From Phycisphaeraceae bacterium (GTDB lineage Bacteria; Planctomycetota; Phycisphaerae; Phycisphaerales; Phycisphaeraceae), in NCBI GenBank assembly GCA_020850375.1, contig JADZET010000120.1:1-34591 (forward strand): a stretch of 34,591 nucleotides of DNA. Direction: 5' to 3'. This document shows positions 16,626-25,000 of the stretch, piece by piece (the stretch's first letter is position 1; each line of letters begins with the position of its first letter). The translations under genes were made by a program, and so were the position numbers. A model generated the notes under the pieces. The model did no database searches. It saw only the letters and a list, made by a program, of their open reading frames with translations, and was not told where the DNA came from.

Positions 16626-17294
16626 ATGGAAGTCATGGCCGATCTTCCAGTCATGCTCAGGGTGCACGGCCGGCGGTGTGTCGTCGTGGGTGGGGGGGCG
16701 GTGGCGTTGCGCCGTGCCTCGGCCCTGCTGGCGGCCGGCGCCGACGTGACCGTCATCGCCCCGGAGGTCGACCCCCGGATTGCGCAACTGCCCTTGCACG
16801 TCGAGAAGCGAGCCTACGCTCCGGGGGACTTGGCCAACTGCCTCCTGGCCGTGGCGGCGACCGATGATCCGGCCGTCAACGAACGGATCGGCCGCGACGC
16901 CCGCGCCGCCGGGGCCCTGGTCAACCGGCCGGACGCTCCCGAGCAGGGGGATGTCCAGGTGCCCGCGCATCGCCAGGCCGGGCCGGTCACGCTGGCGGTG
17001 CACACCGGCGGGATCTCCGCCGCGGCCGCGGGGACGATCGCGGACGAGTGTCTGCACGCCCTGGACCCGGATTGGCCGCGTCTGCTCGAGCTGGCCGCCC
17101 CGCTCCGGGAGCAGATTCAGCGTAAGGTGACGGACGCGACGGATCGGCAGCGACGCCTGCGTGCCCTGACCGACGCGGCCGCGATGAAGGCGCTCAAGCA
17201 TGGTGGCGTCGAAGCGGCTCAAGCCCACTGTCGGGCGGTGGCCGAAGGAAAGACAGGCGCCGGTGACGGGACGGAGAACGCCGCGACGCCTTAA
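16626..17294 (+). CDS. Precorrin-2 dehydrogenase / sirohydrochlorin ferrochelatase-like (CysG N-terminal, SirC/Met8)
   Basis: A 222-residue protein matching the N-terminal half of CysG. LPVMLRVHGRRCVVVGGGAVALRRASALL is the typical entry (key residues GGGAVA at about 22-27, the NAD-binding loop), followed by GADVTVIAPE, CLLAVAATDDPAVN, ALVNRPDAPEQGDVQVPA and VTLAVHTGGISAAAA. These enzymes oxidise precorrin-2 to sirohydrochlorin with NAD and may insert iron to give sirohaem. The methyltransferase half of CysG is absent, as in SirC and Met8. ATG 16626 is preferred; ATG 16635 is the alternative, but its GGAAG is too close. Reading further upstream enters the chemoreceptor terminator. It heads a run with hemX-like and hemA genes, a common tetrapyrrole operon layout. 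I leave the symbol empty because SirC and Met8 cannot be separated here. Confidence 0.88.
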   Translation: MEVMADLPVMLRVHGRRCVVVGGGAVALRRASALLAAGADVTVIAPEVDPRIAQLPLHVEKRAYAPGDLANCLLAVAATDDPAVNERIGRDARAAGALVNRPDAPEQGDVQVPAHRQAGPVTLAVHTGGISAAAAGTIADECLHALDPDWPRLLELAAPLREQIQRKVTDATDRQRRLRALTDAAAMKALKHGGVEAAQAHCRAVAEGKTGAGDGTENAATP

Positions 17295-17321
17295 ACATCT
17301 CGCTTCACGAGGTGGAACCCC

Positions 17322-18251
17322 ATGCAATCCTTGTCGACAACTATCTTGCTGGCGATCTTGGCGTTGCTGGCGGCCGGGGCCTCGGCCCTGGCGGCGCGGC
17401 GGTTGTGGCGCGGGGGCGCGGCCCAGCCGTGCGCGAGTTGGTGCCGTCGTCTGGCCATCGCGGCCGTGGCCGGCTCGGCGGGCGTGCTGGCGGGTCGCGT
17501 CTGGATGAGCCACGGATGGCACGTCATGCAGGCCCACGTCGACGGCCTCTTGCTGATGTCGGTGCTGTTCGGCTCGATCGTGATCTACCTGCAGGGGCAG
17601 TCGCGGCTGCCGGGCATCGGGGCGTTCGGGTATCCGGTGCTGACGATCCAGCTCGCATGGGCTGTCTGCGCCAGCCGGTGGAGCTATCACCTCTTCCAGT
17701 TCGACGCCCGGGGCGTGGCCGAGCTCTGGTCGGTGGCGCACCTGACGGCGGTCTACGGCAGCACGCTCTTTGTCGCGTTGGCCGCGATCGCGGGCGCGAT
17801 GTATCTCCAGGCCGTTCGCCGGCTCCGCAGCGCACACCATCGCGGGCTCGTCCACGCCGACCCGGCTGAGTTGCCGGATCGGCCGGTGAGCCTCGAACGC
17901 ATCGAGCGCGTCATCATCCGGGGCTCGGCGATCGGCTTCGCCCTGCTGACGCTGGCGCTGGCGTCGGGGCTGGTGATCCTGGCCGAGGACGCGGTCCATC
18001 AGTTCAACACCTGGTACATCGCCAAGATGGTCCTGAGCGTCTTGGCGTGGGCGATCTACGGGGTGCTCATGAATGTCCGCCACGCCTCGACCTTCCGCGG
18101 GGCGCGGGCGGCGTGGCTGAGCATCGTCGGGTTGGTGCTGATGCTCGCGACCTTGGCGCTGGTCTCGGCGATGACCCGGCCGCGCCTGGCCGACGCCCAG
18201 CCGTCGACGCCCATGATCCAGGCCGCGCAGGTCGAGGAGGGCCGGCCATGA
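17322..18251 (+). CDS. HemX/CcsA-like integral membrane protein
   Basis: A 309-residue protein with about eight hydrophobic helices, among them TTILLAILALLAAGASAL at the N-terminus, VDGLLLMSVLFGSIVIYL, LTAVYGSTLFVALAAIAGAM and WLSIVGLVLMLATLALV. Conserved histidines at HVDGLL and AHLTAVYG and the segment FNTWYIAKMVLSVLAWAIYG place it in the CcsA/HemX superfamily of cytochrome c assembly or haem-handling proteins. In many bacteria a HemX relative lies directly before hemA and affects the amount of glutamyl-tRNA reductase, and this gene has the same position. GAGGTGG seven bases before the ATG is a good ribosome site. The stop overlaps the hemA start by four bases (ATGA), which means translational coupling. 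Whether it moves or binds haem is not visible from the sequence. Confidence 0.85.
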   Translation: MQSLSTTILLAILALLAAGASALAARRLWRGGAAQPCASWCRRLAIAAVAGSAGVLAGRVWMSHGWHVMQAHVDGLLLMSVLFGSIVIYLQGQSRLPGIGAFGYPVLTIQLAWAVCASRWSYHLFQFDARGVAELWSVAHLTAVYGSTLFVALAAIAGAMYLQAVRRLRSAHHRGLVHADPAELPDRPVSLERIERVIIRGSAIGFALLTLALASGLVILAEDAVHQFNTWYIAKMVLSVLAWAIYGVLMNVRHASTFRGARAAWLSIVGLVLMLATLALVSAMTRPRLADAQPSTPMIQAAQVEEGRP

Positions 18252-19627
18252 GGATCGTCATGGTGGGCCTGAGCCATCGCACCGCCCCGGTCGCCGTGCG
18301 CGAGCGGCTGGCGATGACGCCGGAGCAGGTCGCCGCCTTCGCCGAGCAGATGCGTTCGCGCTGGTCCGTGGCGGAGGTGGTGGTGCTCTCGACGTGCAAC
18401 CGGATGGAGCTCTACTTCGTCCGGCCGACCCACAGCCCGCCGAAGCTGACGGACGTGGTCGAGCTGCTGGCTGAGCTGCGCGGCGTCGACGCCAAGGAGC
18501 TGACGGCCTGCTGTGTGCAGCGCGAGCACCTCGAGGCGATGTCGCATCTCTTCCGCGTCGCCGGCGGGCTTGAGTCGATGGTCCTCGGCGAGCCGCAGAT
18601 CCTCGGGCAGGTCCGCACGGCCTACGAGTCCGCTCGAACCCAGGGCACGGCCGGCCCGGCGCTGCACAAACTCTTCCAGCAGGCGCTGGCCACGGCCAAG
18701 AGCGTCCGGCACGAGACGGGCATCGACTCGGGCAGGATGTCCGTGGGCTCCGTGGCGGTCGACTTCGCCCGGCGAATCTTCGAGCGGTTCGACGACAAGG
18801 TGGTCCTGGGCATCGGCGCCGGGGCGATGGCCAAGCTCACGCTCAAGCACCTCCAATCGCTCAAACCCGCCAAGCTGTGGATCACCAACCGCACACAGGC
18901 CAATGCGCGGAACCTCGTCGAGAAGCTCGGCCATGACGAGGGGCCCGGCGCGGGTGTTCGGCCGTGGGAGGACCTGGACAACCTGCTGGTCGAGGCCGAC
19001 GTGGTCGTGACCAGCACCGGTTCGCCCGAGGCGATCCTGACCGCGAAACGGTTCGAGACGATCGTCAAGCGCCGCCGCCGCCGGCCGATCTTCCTGGTCG
19101 ATATCGCCGTCCCCCGCGACGTGGAGGAGGGCGTGGGGCAGCTGCCTAACGTCTACCTCTACAACATCGACGACCTTCAGCAGGTGGTGGATCAGACCGT
19201 CGCCCAGCGTAGCAGCCTGGTGCAGACGGCCGAGGCCAAGCTGGTCGAGGCGGCCCAGGCATGTCTCGACCAGATCGAGCAGCGGAACATCGGCCTCCTG
19301 GTCAAGGAGCTCGAGGAGCGTCTGGTGGCCATCGGTCAGGCTGAGCACGAACGCACGCTGCGCAAGTGGCTGGCACGCCAGCCCGGGAATCCCCAGGCCC
19401 AGGCAGATCCGAGCGTCCACGAGGCCCTGACCGAGCACACGCACCGGCTGATCCACAAGATCCTGCATCTGCCGCTCTCGCAGCTTCACCGCCAGCCGCG
19501 CCAGGCGTCGATGAGCTTTTACGCCACGGCTTTGCGCCTGCTGTTCGACCTGAGCGAGGAGCAGGCGGGCGAGGCGGAGGCGTTGCACGAAGAGGCCAAA
19601 CCAAGCTCCGACGACACGAATCCTTAG
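18248..19627 (+). CDS. hemA: Glutamyl-tRNA reductase
   Basis: HemA reduces glutamyl-tRNA to glutamate-1-semialdehyde with NADPH, the first committed step of the C5 route to 5-aminolevulinate and all tetrapyrroles. The 459-residue protein has MVGLSHRTAPVAVRERL at the N-terminus, STCNRMELY with the catalytic cysteine at residue 50, GLESMVLGEPQILGQVR at about 108-123, a nucleotide-binding VVLGIGAGAMAKL near 185-197 and a C-terminal dimerisation helix. The length is slightly over the usual 420-430. The start ATG 18248 overlaps the stop of the HemX-like gene; the frame is open further upstream, but the family N-terminus fixes this start. The presence of hemA shows a C5 pathway. Its proximity to a precorrin-2 dehydrogenase gene ties sirohaem and haem supply together. 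Confidence 0.97.
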   Translation: MRIVMVGLSHRTAPVAVRERLAMTPEQVAAFAEQMRSRWSVAEVVVLSTCNRMELYFVRPTHSPPKLTDVVELLAELRGVDAKELTACCVQREHLEAMSHLFRVAGGLESMVLGEPQILGQVRTAYESARTQGTAGPALHKLFQQALATAKSVRHETGIDSGRMSVGSVAVDFARRIFERFDDKVVLGIGAGAMAKLTLKHLQSLKPAKLWITNRTQANARNLVEKLGHDEGPGAGVRPWEDLDNLLVEADVVVTSTGSPEAILTAKRFETIVKRRRRRPIFLVDIAVPRDVEEGVGQLPNVYLYNIDDLQQVVDQTVAQRSSLVQTAEAKLVEAAQACLDQIEQRNIGLLVKELEERLVAIGQAEHERTLRKWLARQPGNPQAQADPSVHEALTEHTHRLIHKILHLPLSQLHRQPRQASMSFYATALRLLFDLSEEQAGEAEALHEEAKPSSDDTNP

Positions 19628-19642
19628 GGGGAGGGAATCACT

Positions 19643-20638
19643 TTGTACGGCAGCCACCTATCCGTCGCCGGCGGCCTGCACCTGGCCCTGCTCGAGGCCC
19701 GGCGACTGGGCATGCAGTGCGTGCAGGTCTTTACCAAGAACCAGCGTCAGTGGAACGCCAAGCCGCTTGCCACCCCGGAAGTGGGACTCTGGCGCGAACA
19801 CCTCAAGGCGACGGGCCTGCAATCGACCGTCAGCCACGACAGCTACCTCATCAACCTCGCCGCGCCGGACGGCCCGACGCGTGACAAATCCATGGCCGCG
19901 TTCCGTGACGAGATCGAACGCTGCGAGACGCTGGGCATCCCCTGGCTGGTGACGCACCCGGGGGCTCACCTGGGGCAGGGTGAGGAGGAGGGATTGCGAC
20001 GGATCGTCGCGGCGCTCGACAAGCTGCACGCGGAGCTGCGGGGGTTCAGGACGGTGACGTGCCTGGAGGTGACGGCGGGCCAGGGCAGCACCCTGGGCCA
20101 TCGGCTCGAGCATTTGGCGTGGATCATCGAGCATGCGAGCGAGCCGGGCCGGCTGGCCGTCTGCCTGGACACGGCGCACCTGCTGGCGGCGGGCTACGAC
20201 CTGACCAGTGCCGTCGGGGCGAAGGGCGTCATCGACGAGATTGATCGCATCCTGGGCCTGGATCGCGTGAAGGTGCTGCACCTCAACGACTCGAAGGTCC
20301 CCCTGGGCAAGCGGGTCGACCGTCACGAGCACATCGGCCGGGGGTTCGTCGACGCCGGGGCCTGGGAGGTATTGCTGCGACATCCGGCCTTCCGGGACAC
20401 GCCGAAAATCCTTGAGACGCCCAAGGGCAAGGACGAGAAGGGCCGCGACTGGGACACGGTGAACCTGAACATGCTCCACAAATTCGCCGCCCCCGGAAGC
20501 CCGAGGACGGCCGCGAGAAAGATGCCCGCGAAATCGACGAAGAAGACGACGAAGAAGAAGCCTACAGCCGCTGCTGCGCCGCGACGGTCTGGTCGCGCTC
20601 GGCGATCCGCCAGCGCAGGTGGTCGAGCACGTTCATGA
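19643..20638 (+). CDS. nfo: Endonuclease IV (AP endonuclease) with Lys/Arg-rich tail
   Basis: Endonuclease IV cuts DNA 5' of abasic sites in base-excision repair, using three zinc ions. The 331-residue protein shows YGSHLSVAGGL, QVFTKNQRQW, WLVTHPGAHLGQG, LEVTAGQGSTLG, AVCLDTAHLLAAGYD, LHLNDSKVPLG and DRHEHIGRG, which supply the zinc ligands. It starts with TTG at 19643, supported by a strong GGGGGAGGG ribosome site eight bases upstream; hemA ends 15 bases before. The catalytic core finishes near residue 283. The rest is a basic tail (KSTKKTTKKKPTAAAAPRR and on) that may add DNA binding. The last 77 bases run antisense over the end of the GH57 gene, so the tail is partly encoded opposite another gene's coding strand. 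Confidence 0.95.
   Translation: MYGSHLSVAGGLHLALLEARRLGMQCVQVFTKNQRQWNAKPLATPEVGLWREHLKATGLQSTVSHDSYLINLAAPDGPTRDKSMAAFRDEIERCETLGIPWLVTHPGAHLGQGEEEGLRRIVAALDKLHAELRGFRTVTCLEVTAGQGSTLGHRLEHLAWIIEHASEPGRLAVCLDTAHLLAAGYDLTSAVGAKGVIDEIDRILGLDRVKVLHLNDSKVPLGKRVDRHEHIGRGFVDAGAWEVLLRHPAFRDTPKILETPKGKDEKGRDWDTVNLNMLHKFAAPGSPRTAARKMPAKSTKKTTKKKPTAAAAPRRSGRARRSASAGGRARS
20486..20499 (+). repeat. CGCCCCCGGAAG motif copy
   Basis: GCCGCCCCCGGAAG, one of the five closest copies of a short GC-rich motif. This one is within nfo, just after the catalytic core. Confidence 0.6.
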
Positions 20639-21830
20639 AGTTGATGTAACTGTCGTAGGGCGACTCGTAGGGGTTGAAGTACTTGTGCACCGCCCCGTCG
20701 GCGAAGTACTTGGTGCACATGTAGTAAAAATGGTCGCTGGTGGTGAGCCGTCGCCAGTCTGCGAGCAGGGTCTGATCGCCACACTGCTTGACGGGGCCCT
20801 CGAGCTGATAGAGCTCGTGCAGGGCGTTGGACTGCATGGCATTACCCAGCCAGGCGGAGAGGTCGCGTTCGGTGTCGGCCCAGCTGATCATGTGGGGCGC
20901 GTCGTAGGTGTCCCCGGCGGGGAAGTCGGTCAGGCACTGGGAGGGGGTCTTGAAATCCAGGCCGGCCAGGTCGAGGACCTGGTGGGGGAGTTCCTCGAGG
21001 AAGGCGAGGATGCCGGTCTCGGGCCACTGGTGCTCGCCGAAGGTCTCGAAGTCCATGAAGAGGTTGAGGACCTGGGCGGTCCTGGGGTTCTTGCCGTTGG
21101 CGTCGAGGCAGGGGTCGAGCGCGCTCTGCCGGAGCCAGCCGGCGAACTTCTCGGCCGTCAGGGGGAAGCCGCTCCAGGAACGGTTCGAGAAGCGGAAGGC
21201 GATGTCGTCGCTGAGGCGATAGTTCTTCAAGAGCAGCTTGAGCGGTGATGCGCCCCCGGCCTCGGAAGGTGGGGCGGGCGATTGGTAAATCAGATTCGGC
21301 GAGCGTTTGCCCAGGAGCTGGTCCACGCCCTCGGTCAGGACGCCGAGGTACTTGCCTTTGGCCGCGAGGTGATTGGCCAGGTCGTTGCTGTAGATCAGCT
21401 CGGTGTTGCGGAAGACCTTGGGTGTCTGGCCGAAGAACTCGCGGATCATCCCGGCGTGCAGGTCGACCTGGGCGTCGAACTCGGCCGGCGAGTAAAGCAG
21501 GGCCAAGCTGTGGTGGTACGTCTCGGCCAGGAACTCGACGCAGCCGGTGGCGGCGAGCTTCTGGAACTCAGCGATCACTTCCGGGGCGTGCTGCTGGAGC
21601 TGCTCGATGATCGAACCGGTCAGGGAGAAGGCCACGCGGAACTTGCCCTTGTGCTTCTCGATGAGCCGGCCCAGCAGCTGGGTGGTGGGGAGGTAGCAGC
21701 GCTTGACGACCCGCTGGAGGATGCGGAGGTTGCGGTGGTCGTCGAAGTACTGGTCGTGCGCGTCAAAGACGCTGTACCGGCGGAGCCGGCAGGGCTGGTG
21801 GACCTGGAAGTAGAAGCAGACGGAGGCCAT
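20562..21830 (-). CDS. Glycoside hydrolase family 57 (alpha-amylase/glucanotransferase type)
   Basis: A 422-residue protein with the GH57 pattern: VCFYFQVHQPCRLRRY at the start (conserved HQP), EFLAETYHHSLALLYS, FRNTELIYSNDLA with the likely nucleophile E144, and LNLFMDFETFGEHQWPETG with the likely acid D260. GH57 enzymes act on alpha-glucans by a retaining mechanism, so a role in glycogen or maltodextrin breakdown or remodelling is likely. The exact activity cannot be read from the sequence. The ATG at 21830 has no clear ribosome site; the bases before it are C-rich. The gene runs divergently from alaS, and its 3' end overlaps nfo by 77 bases tail-to-tail. No glycogen synthase or branching enzyme gene is next to it. 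Confidence 0.9.
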   Translation of the reverse strand: MASVCFYFQVHQPCRLRRYSVFDAHDQYFDDHRNLRILQRVVKRCYLPTTQLLGRLIEKHKGKFRVAFSLTGSIIEQLQQHAPEVIAEFQKLAATGCVEFLAETYHHSLALLYSPAEFDAQVDLHAGMIREFFGQTPKVFRNTELIYSNDLANHLAAKGKYLGVLTEGVDQLLGKRSPNLIYQSPAPPSEAGGASPLKLLLKNYRLSDDIAFRFSNRSWSGFPLTAEKFAGWLRQSALDPCLDANGKNPRTAQVLNLFMDFETFGEHQWPETGILAFLEELPHQVLDLAGLDFKTPSQCLTDFPAGDTYDAPHMISWADTERDLSAWLGNAMQSNALHELYQLEGPVKQCGDQTLLADWRRLTTSDHFYYMCTKYFADGAVHKYFNPYESPYDSYINFMNVLDHLRWRIAERDQTVAAQQRL

Positions 21831-21841
21831 GCGGAGGTGAT

Positions 21842-21867
21842 GGGGGCTAAGGATTGGGGGTTGGGGG
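21842..21867. repeat. G-run tract, possible G-quadruplex
   Basis: Three runs of five G (21842-21846, 21856-21860, 21863-21867) with GG at 21851-21852 lie just upstream of the GH57 start. A similar GGGGGTTGGGGGC tract lies at 12987-13010, in the rarA 3' end. Both could fold as quadruplexes, although this one has only three full runs. Confidence 0.4.
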
Positions 21868-21918
21868 CAGGCGGACCGGCCCGTGGGTTCCTAAGTTACG
21901 TGCCAGCAAGGCCGGCGA

Positions 21919-21924
21919 TATACT
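21919..21924 (+). promoter_or_regulatory. Possible alaS -10 box
   Basis: TATACT matches five of six -10 consensus bases, 93 bases before the alaS ATG. The -35 region at 17 bases upstream (TTACGT) is poor. It would give a leader of roughly 85 bases that carries the stem-loop at 21933-21970. Confidence 0.4.
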
Positions 21925-21932
21925 ACCCGACT

Positions 21933-21970
21933 CGGCCGCCCCCGGAAGTTCATCCGGGTCGTCGCGGCCG
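21933..21970 (+). promoter_or_regulatory. Two-tier stem-loop in the alaS leader
   Basis: CGGCCGC (21933-21939) pairs with GCGGCCG (21964-21970), and inside it CCCGGA (21941-21946) pairs with TCCGGG (21953-21958) around AGTTCA. The left side contains a copy of the CGCCCCCGGAAGT motif. It lies 47 bases before the start codon and has no T tract, so it could be an mRNA structural or regulatory element. It does not show T-box features. Confidence 0.5.
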
Positions 21971-22017
21971 TCAATTCTATTATCGGAAGTCGAGCCCCCG
22001 GACCCGGAAATAGACCC

Positions 22018-25000
22018 ATGGCCCACAGCAGCGAGATCCGAAAGCAGTTCATCGACTTCTTTGTCCGCAAGCACGGGCACACGGCTGTGCCGTCCTCGCC
22101 CGTGGTGCCGCACGGGGACGCCACGCTGCTGTTCACCAACGCGGGGATGAATCAGTTCAAGGACGTCTTCCTGGGCACGGGCGGCCGGGACTACACGCGG
22201 GCGGTGGACACGCAGAAGTGCATCCGGGCGGGGGGCAAGCACAACGACCTCGAGGACGTGGGGCGCGACACCTACCACCACACCTTCTTTGAGATGCTGG
22301 GCAACTGGTCGTTCGGCGATTACTTCAAGAAGGAGGCCATCGCCTGGGCCTGGGAGCTGCTCACCAAGGAATGGGGCATCGACAAAACCCGCCTGCACGC
22401 CACCGTCTTCGGCGGCGACCCGGCCGAGGGGCTCGAGCCCGACCACGAGGCGGCGGAACTCTGGAAGACCGTCACCGACATCGACCATTCGCACATCCAC
22501 TTCGGCAACAAGAAGGACAACTTCTGGGAGATGGGCGAGTCGGGCCCCTGCGGACCCTGCTCGGAGATCCACATCGACCGCACGCCGGACAAGAGCGGCG
22601 GCAAGCTCGTCAACGCGGGCGACGCGCGGGTGATGGAGATCTGGAATCTGGTCTTCATCCAGTTTAATAGGGCTCCCGCCCCCGGAAGTGGACAACTGGG
22701 CAAACTGCATCCTTTGCCTGCTAAGCATGTCGACACGGGCATGGGGTTTGAGCGCATCTGCTCCGTCCTCCAGGGCAAGAGCTCGAACTACGACACGGAC
22801 GTTTTCACGCCGATTTTCACGGCCATCCGCGACGTGACCAAGGCGCCGGCATACGGCGGCGTGCTCGAGAACCGCGTGGACATCGCCTACCGCGTGCTGG
22901 CGGATCACATCCGCTGCCTGACGTTCGCGATTACCGACGGCGCGGTCCCGAGTAACGAGGGTCGCGGGTACGTGCTTCGCCGCATTCTCAGGCGCGCCGT
23001 GCGGCACGGCCGCCAGACGCTGGGGATGAATGGGCCGTTCCTTTTCCAGCTTGTTCCGGCACTTGTGGCGAGCATGGGCGAGGCGTTCCCGGAACTTAAG
23101 CAGAACCCCCAGCACGTCATGGACGTGATCAAGGAAGAGGAGGAATCGTTCGGTAGGACCATCGACCGGGGGATTGAGCTCTGGTGGAAATATGCTGGGA
23201 CGGCGTTGGCAGACCTTTTCATGCAGGAGCAGAAGGACCAGCCAGACGAAACAAGGCTCAACATCGGCTGGGGAGGGATTTTCCCTCGTCTCGACGCAGA
23301 TGAGAGGCGTACTTACGAGGCCGAGGAAAGAAGGCTTCTCGAAGAAGAAGGTGTCCCTTCAGCTATTCGAGAAAGCTCAACTTTTAGGCTCTTTTCTTTA
23401 AACGATCCTGGAAACAACAGGAAAGAGTTTCGATTAGGTGATCTGACTCCGAGCTTGTTGAGGGAGATTGTTCGTGGGACACCTGTAATTAGTGGTAGAG
23501 GAGCCTTCAAGCTCCACGACACCTATGGGTTCCCGCTGGACCTGACGCAGGTCATGGCCGAAGAGCGCGGCATGACCGTCGACGTCGATGGTTTTGACAA
23601 GCTCATGGAGGAAGCCCGCGAGATCTCGCGCGGGACGGGCGGCGAAGTGGACATCGCCGCGAGCCTGCACACGCTCGCTCAGCAGGAGCAGTTCAAGGCC
23701 ACGACGTTCCACGGCTACGAGGGCACGGAGCTTGAGCCGTTGACGACGATCCGCGTCTACGAGCTGCACGGAGCGGAGTTCAAGCCCGTCGACAAGGCCC
23801 CCCCCGGAAAGTGCGTGGCCGTGGTGCTCGACGAGACGGTGTTCTACGCCCAGGCGGGCGGGCAGGTCGGCGATATCGGCGTGATCCAGTCGCGATCGGG
23901 CTCGACGTTGCGCGTTACGGACACGCAGAAGGTCGGCGAGGTCTACTTCCACCTCGGCACGGTGGAGGACGCGCCCTTCTCCGCTTCGCCGGGCACGCCC
24001 AAGCCCCTCAAGCTCGACGTCGACCGGCAGCGCCGCTCGGCGATCATGGCCAATCACACCTCGACGCACCTGCTCAACCGGGCCCTGCGCGACCTGGTCA
24101 ACGACCAGACGCAGCAGAAGGGCTCGCTCGTGGACGAGCAGAAGCTCCGCTTCGACTTCGCCCACGGGGCGGCCCTAACGCTCGAGCAGCTCGAGGCCGT
24201 GGAGAAGCAGGTCAACGCCGACATCGCGGCCGACCTGCCGGTCTATACCGACGTGGCTGAGCAGGGGCAGGCTCTCAAGATCAATGGGCTGCGGGCCGTG
24301 TTCGGTGAGAAATATCCGCCGAAAGTGCGCATCGTGTCGATCGGCTCGCCGGTGAAGGATCTTTTAAGTGAGCCGGCGAGCGATCGCTGGGCCAAGCTCT
24401 CGATCGAGTTCTGCGGCGGGACGCATCTGACCAAGACGGGCGACGCCGAGGGGTTGGTCATCGTCTCCGAGGAAGCCGTGGCCAAGGGTGTGCGACGCAT
24501 CACGGCCCAGACCGGCCCGGTGGCTCATCAGACGCAGGCCCGCGCGGACATGCTGCTGTCGCGCGTGGCGGCGATTCGAGGGCTTCCGGGGGACAAGATC
24601 GAGGCGGCGCTGTCCGAGCTGACCGAGGCGATCGGCAAGGAATCGCTGCCCGCCATCGCCCGGGCGAAGCTGCGCGAGGGCGTCACCGAGCTCCAAAAGC
24701 AGCTCAAGGAGCAGAAGAAGCAGGAGTCCAAGGCCAGCGCCGGCGCGGCTGTCGACGTGGCCCGCCAGATCGCCGAGACAGCCGAGGGTGACATGATCGT
24801 GGCCGAGCTGCCCGGTGGCGCCGATGCCACGGCGCTGCGATCGGCCATGGACGTCATCCGGAAGAAACTTCCGGGGGCGGCGCTGCTGCTGGCGGGCGTC
24901 AGCGGCGAAGGGGCCGACGCGAAGGTGGCCATCATCGCGGCGGTACCTGCTGACAAGATCTCCCAGGGCCTCAAGGCCGGCGACTGGGTGAAGCAAACGG

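Noticed and set aside
16482..19657. Long minus-strand open frames opposite the tetrapyrrole genes
   Set aside because: Compositional shadows of the precorrin-2 dehydrogenase, HemX-like and hemA genes.
21925..22017. T-box leader before alaS
   Set aside because: There is no T-box conserved sequence and the leader is too short. Only a simple nested stem-loop is present.
23190..23490. Intein in alaS
   Set aside because: The insert is too short, lacks a Cys/Ser start and the His-Asn end with a following nucleophile, and shows no splicing or endonuclease motifs.
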